Shown piece after piece: positions 60,776 to 64,000 of a DNA stretch of 64,000 nucleotides; position 1 is the stretch's first letter; each line of letters starts with the position of its first letter. Position numbers and translations under genes: made by a program. The DNA comes from SB11 sp943370295 (GTDB lineage Bacteria; Bacteroidota; Bacteroidia; UBA8524). The stretch covers positions 1-64,000 of the forward strand of contig CALRQL020000016.1 in the NCBI GenBank assembly GCA_943370295.1, in the 5' to 3' direction. The notes under the pieces were generated by a model. It was not told the DNA's origin and did no database searches. It saw only the letters and a program-made list of their open reading frames with translations.

Positions 60776-63700
60776 TTAATCGCGTTTCAAGGTAAGTGTA
60801 CCGCGGTAAACTTTATCGCTTTGACCACGTAATCTGTAATTAATTACTACAAAGTAAACACCCGGAGGGCAATCAGATCCGGTAGCTATGTGCTTACCAT
60901 CCCACATTGCATCTTTATTCTCGGCTTCAAACACTTTTTCTCCCCAACGGTTATAGATACCGATTTTGTAAGCTTCTTCGTTTTCAATCCTAACATCAAA
61001 CATCTCGTTAAGACTGGTTCCATCTGCGTTACCGGGAGTGAAGATGTTTGGAGGGTTAATTGCCACCTTGTAATCATATACAAATTGGCAGAATGCAGTA
61101 TCCAAACAACCTTCGGGGCTTTCTACAGCAAGTAATACAGTGTAGAAACCTTTGTTCTCGCCGTAATTATAGTTAGCATTTGGATAATCAGGTCTTGCAT
61201 TACCATCTTCAAACCCATCACCGGTTCCGAAATCCCACCAAATTTTAGCGGCATTACGAGATTGGTTAACAAAGTTCATAACAGGAATGTTGGCTGTATC
61301 ACAAGCAAATTTAGCTTCAACGTCACGTACCAATACCCTGCGAACAGCCGAAGTAGGACAGGCAGGCTCACCAACTGGAGGTGTATATTTTGGTCTCAAC
61401 TGTACGTAATAAGTACCGGGAGAAGTGTAACGCTTGCCAGCAACATCGCCACCGTTTACTTTCGTTTTCTTGATTGTATCTCCAGGAATACCGGTTACCC
61501 AAACATAGTCAGAGTAAATAGTATCTGAACTACTGGTAAAGGTAACTGAATCGTTAACACACACTATACTATCTGATACCGTGAAGGCAGTTTTACGTGA
61601 AGGTAGAACACGCACTTCAAACTTGCGGTAGTTTCCGTTGGTTTGGTTAGTATCAGGGAATATGGCATTACATTTATTGGTGCCCAGTGGAGTTTGGTCT
61701 TCTTGGTAAAGAATAATTTCAAAAGTACCGGCGGTGTCGTAGGTATGGGTAACATCTTTACCTGTATTGTCGTTCAAGAATTTACCATCACCAAAGTACC
61801 AAATCCAATTTGCGTTTGGACTAGGGTTGATACTTGTATTTCGCAATTCAACGGTAAATGGACGACATCCCACTGAATCAGCCGCAAACTCAAACCTTGG
61901 GCGAGGACCTTCTAACGATATTGTACGCTTGATAGAATCTTTACAACCCAATTTGGTAGTAACCACAAGTGTAACATCAAAATCACCAAATGAAGTATAG
62001 ATTTTAGAGGGGTTTCTCAAAATAGAGATACTTTGGTTATTTGGTTTATTGTCTCCAAAGTTCCACTCCCATTTAACAATCTCGTCACATGTAGTATTCC
62101 TTACTAAGCTGCAAGGGTCTAGCATAAGTGATGTATCAAGGAAGTCAACAGTAGGACGGCAATTAGTTAGTTTCTTGTTAGGGGTAGAAAAGTTAGCAGA
62201 AACACCTGTAATTGTTACATTCCTAGTTTCAACTTGTTTACAACCGATACTATCACTCAACTCTAATTTAACAGTGTAGATACCTGGCTCAGGGAAAGCG
62301 CGTAATGGATTATCAGGTACTGAAGAGTTCCAACCTGTACCGTCTCCGAAATCCCAACGCAATTTTTCATAATCAGCAGGGAAAGGACGTGGACGTGGAC
62401 GGTTAGAACCATCTTTGTATACTAATGGATTATCCCAAAAATCATGCTCATCCAAAATAAATGGATAAACAGGGATATCATCTTCTAAGTAATACCTTGC
62501 CGAGTCAAAGAATTGAATTTCCTTGTTGCGACATACGATAGAGTCATTAAGGTTTAAGTTACTAAAGAACCCTAACACAGCTATATGACTTGCTTCGAAA
62601 TATGGGTTATCACAACAAGTTTTCACGCGCTTCATAGCACCATCTACCAATCGTTCTTCAGATTGGCAAGTAATCAATGCGTGCCTTACGTCATAACGAC
62701 CGGGAGAGTTGATACGAATTTTCTTGATTACATCAGGAATAGAGTCCATTGGGGTAACAGAGATGGTTTGTTTAGTAGTCCTATCCCATACGCGGGTTAC
62801 TACAGAATCTAATAACACAACGCTACCATCAGCTTTGAACTCATAACGCATCACGTATGAATAACAATAGTTAGACAATGAGTCACACATATACCTGTGG
62901 AAACTATCAACTAATGCACCCGATTCTAAGTACCCACCTGTAATTGGTGCAGCAGTATTGCTCCACGACCATGAATCTACTCCAACACTATCACTTGCGT
63001 AAGTTGAGTCTGTTAAACCACCTTGCAATGAAATAGCAAGTTTGTTACGCTTAACATATATGTCGTTTGGTGAACACAATCTTTCGAAAGTATATAAGCT
63101 ATCAGGTTTATTTAAGCTATAAAACTTATAATCAGGTTCAGCTTGAATATAACGGTATGCTTTATGGTACCATTTTTCATCAATACAAGGCTGGCCTGTG
63201 GTTGGGTCAATACCGTTTTGAATACGTAAACCAACTGTTACCCAACCTGATTTATCTGCAATTTTTGAGGGATAACCACCTTGTGCAGAGTATTGCCAGT
63301 AGATACTACCAACGTTTGGAGGTAAGTTCATTGTAGCCATTGGCCATGGAGTAAACATACGATCAACAACAGTACCTGTTTGAGGAATCCATTTGTCGAA
63401 AACGTTTGGAGTATTATCTACCCTATCAGCGGTAGAGTCAAGGTGAATCCAGAAGAATTGACGATCACATGCTGGGCCAGTCCTATCGAAGAAAAATTCT
63501 ATACCATATACGTTAGGGCTACCATAGCAAGGATCTTTTTTCATACGCAATCCACTTGCATCAGGACCTTGTAAAGCAAGGTTTACTGTTGCTTCTGATT
63601 GACAGCTTGGATCGTTTTGAGTTGAAGTAAGTGTTTTGATATTAGGATCCGGCTTACTTGTATCTTCTAAAATTAAGCGAACTTGGTAGCAACGCTCTTG

Positions 63701-64000
63701 TCCGGGAGTGTACCAGTGCTTAGGCAACGAGTCACGGTTAAAGTTACAGTTGTACCATTTTCCATTGGCATCATATGTCCAAGCCGGAGCCGGAGAAGTA
63801 GGCCAGTGCAAGTTACCATTTGCCGCGCTCTTAGGATAAATAGGCCTAGAATCTGTTGTACACTGAGGAGCTACAGCATCAGCAAAATCCCAAATACGAG
63901 TGGTATGACTGTTTTTAGAGAAAAACGCATCCCTGTCGCTCATATCTGTACCTTTTACCAAGTAGGTACCTTGTAAAATCAAAGTATCACCGTTTACAGC
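60776..64000 (-). CDS. large PKD-domain protein with T9SS type B sorting domain (partial)
   Basis: At least 1074 residues; the 5' end lies beyond the right edge of the window, since the frame is open to position 64000 (the TTG at 63982 is not a convincing start). At least four PKD/immunoglobulin-like units are marked by WDFGDGTG, WNFGDN, WYFGDGKF and WWDFGTGDGF. The C-terminal 90 residues are the gliding-motility-associated type B sorting domain (PNIFTPGNADGTSLNEMFDV, YNRWGEKVFE, GVYFVVINYRLRG, YRGTLTLKRD). It would be exported through the T9SS and attached or released at the cell surface, probably as an adhesin. It ends just before a shared terminator. Confidence 0.9.
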   Translation of the reverse strand, partial: AVNGDTLILQGTYLVKGTDMSDRDAFFSKNSHTTRIWDFADAVAPQCTTDSRPIYPKSAANGNLHWPTSPAPAWTYDANGKWYNCNFNRDSLPKHWYTPGQERCYQVRLILEDTSKPDPNIKTLTSTQNDPSCQSEATVNLALQGPDASGLRMKKDPCYGSPNVYGIEFFFDRTGPACDRQFFWIHLDSTADRVDNTPNVFDKWIPQTGTVVDRMFTPWPMATMNLPPNVGSIYWQYSAQGGYPSKIADKSGWVTVGLRIQNGIDPTTGQPCIDEKWYHKAYRYIQAEPDYKFYSLNKPDSLYTFERLCSPNDIYVKRNKLAISLQGGLTDSTYASDSVGVDSWSWSNTAAPITGGYLESGALVDSFHRYMCDSLSNYCYSYVMRYEFKADGSVVLLDSVVTRVWDRTTKQTISVTPMDSIPDVIKKIRINSPGRYDVRHALITCQSEERLVDGAMKRVKTCCDNPYFEASHIAVLGFFSNLNLNDSIVCRNKEIQFFDSARYYLEDDIPVYPFILDEHDFWDNPLVYKDGSNRPRPRPFPADYEKLRWDFGDGTGWNSSVPDNPLRAFPEPGIYTVKLELSDSIGCKQVETRNVTITGVSANFSTPNKKLTNCRPTVDFLDTSLMLDPCSLVRNTTCDEIVKWEWNFGDNKPNNQSISILRNPSKIYTSFGDFDVTLVVTTKLGCKDSIKRTISLEGPRPRFEFAADSVGCRPFTVELRNTSINPSPNANWIWYFGDGKFLNDNTGKDVTHTYDTAGTFEIILYQEDQTPLGTNKCNAIFPDTNQTNGNYRKFEVRVLPSRKTAFTVSDSIVCVNDSVTFTSSSDTIYSDYVWVTGIPGDTIKKTKVNGGDVAGKRYTSPGTYYVQLRPKYTPPVGEPACPTSAVRRVLVRDVEAKFACDTANIPVMNFVNQSRNAAKIWWDFGTGDGFEDGNARPDYPNANYNYGENKGFYTVLLAVESPEGCLDTAFCQFVYDYKVAINPPNIFTPGNADGTSLNEMFDVRIENEEAYKIGIYNRWGEKVFEAENKDAMWDGKHIATGSDCPPGVYFVVINYRLRGQSDKVYRGTLTLKRD

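Noticed and set aside
63981..64000. Complete 5' end of the PKD protein at TTG 63982
   Set aside because: The frame stays open to the window edge, so the gene is partial.

Overview
The window looks like a chromosomal segment of an aerobic Bacteroidota bacterium. The supporting signs are two type IX secretion (T9SS) C-terminal sorting domains (one type A, one type B), a GldH gliding lipoprotein, a TonB-dependent receptor with a CarboxypepD_reg-like N-terminus, a short lid-less adenylate kinase, a bacterial CCDC81-type HU/SPOR protein, and TAnnTTTG promoter elements sitting almost on start codons. I cannot place it below phylum. I see no rRNA, tRNA, CRISPR array, insertion sequence or prophage.

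Layout. 1-3133: BioY biotin transporter, Obg and Adk, Hpt. 3156-7323: a TolC / MacB-type permease / HlyD-type adaptor export operon without its own ATPase. 7474-10620: ribulose-phosphate epimerase and a TonB-dependent receptor. 10690-15804: an acyl carrier protein, two SGNH-fold proteins (one with two LysM domains) and an MBOAT acyltransferase, which look like one cell-surface glycan acylation operon. 16009-19376: a thiamine-diphosphate 2-keto-acid decarboxylase and a flavin amine oxidase, which could convert an amino acid to a 2-keto acid and then an aldehyde. 19687-22330: a DUF4139 protein and a dihaem cytochrome c.

22603-31990 is an eleven-gene cytochrome c oxidase operon (subunits II, I, III, III, IV, haem A and haem O synthases, SCO copper chaperone, DUF420, two small membrane proteins). 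Subunit II carries an N-terminal cytochrome c domain. 32286-43698 holds a giant TPR protein, FolC, a TonB/ExbD/ExbB/HU-SPOR energy-transduction operon, Dps, and the GldH-RicT-HolB set. 43752-44450 is a non-coding array of a ~200-bp multi-hairpin tandem repeat. 44518-49521 carries a small membrane protein, a GT2 glycosyltransferase, ComEC, an enoyl-CoA hydratase and a TatD hydrolase.

49623-60694 is the most unusual part. Three tandem tail-collar (MdpB-like) proteins without signal peptides are followed by a signal-less periplasmic-binding-fold protein, a formyltransferase and a T9SS-secreted protein. Divergent to them is a tight operon of an O-carbamoyltransferase, a small HEAGH-motif protein, a PKHD-type 2-oxoglutarate oxygenase and an Asp/Asn beta-hydroxylase-like oxygenase. 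A shared 237-bp intergenic region holds paired ACAAC-N5-GTTGT inverted repeats. I did not recognise a described system with this content and propose it as the main candidate. A signal-less GH25 lysozyme lies beside it. A large PKD-domain T9SS type B protein runs off the right edge.

Intergenic DNA repeatedly carries perfect palindromes with GGGTTT/AAACCC-type cores, which appear to be one dispersed repeat family.
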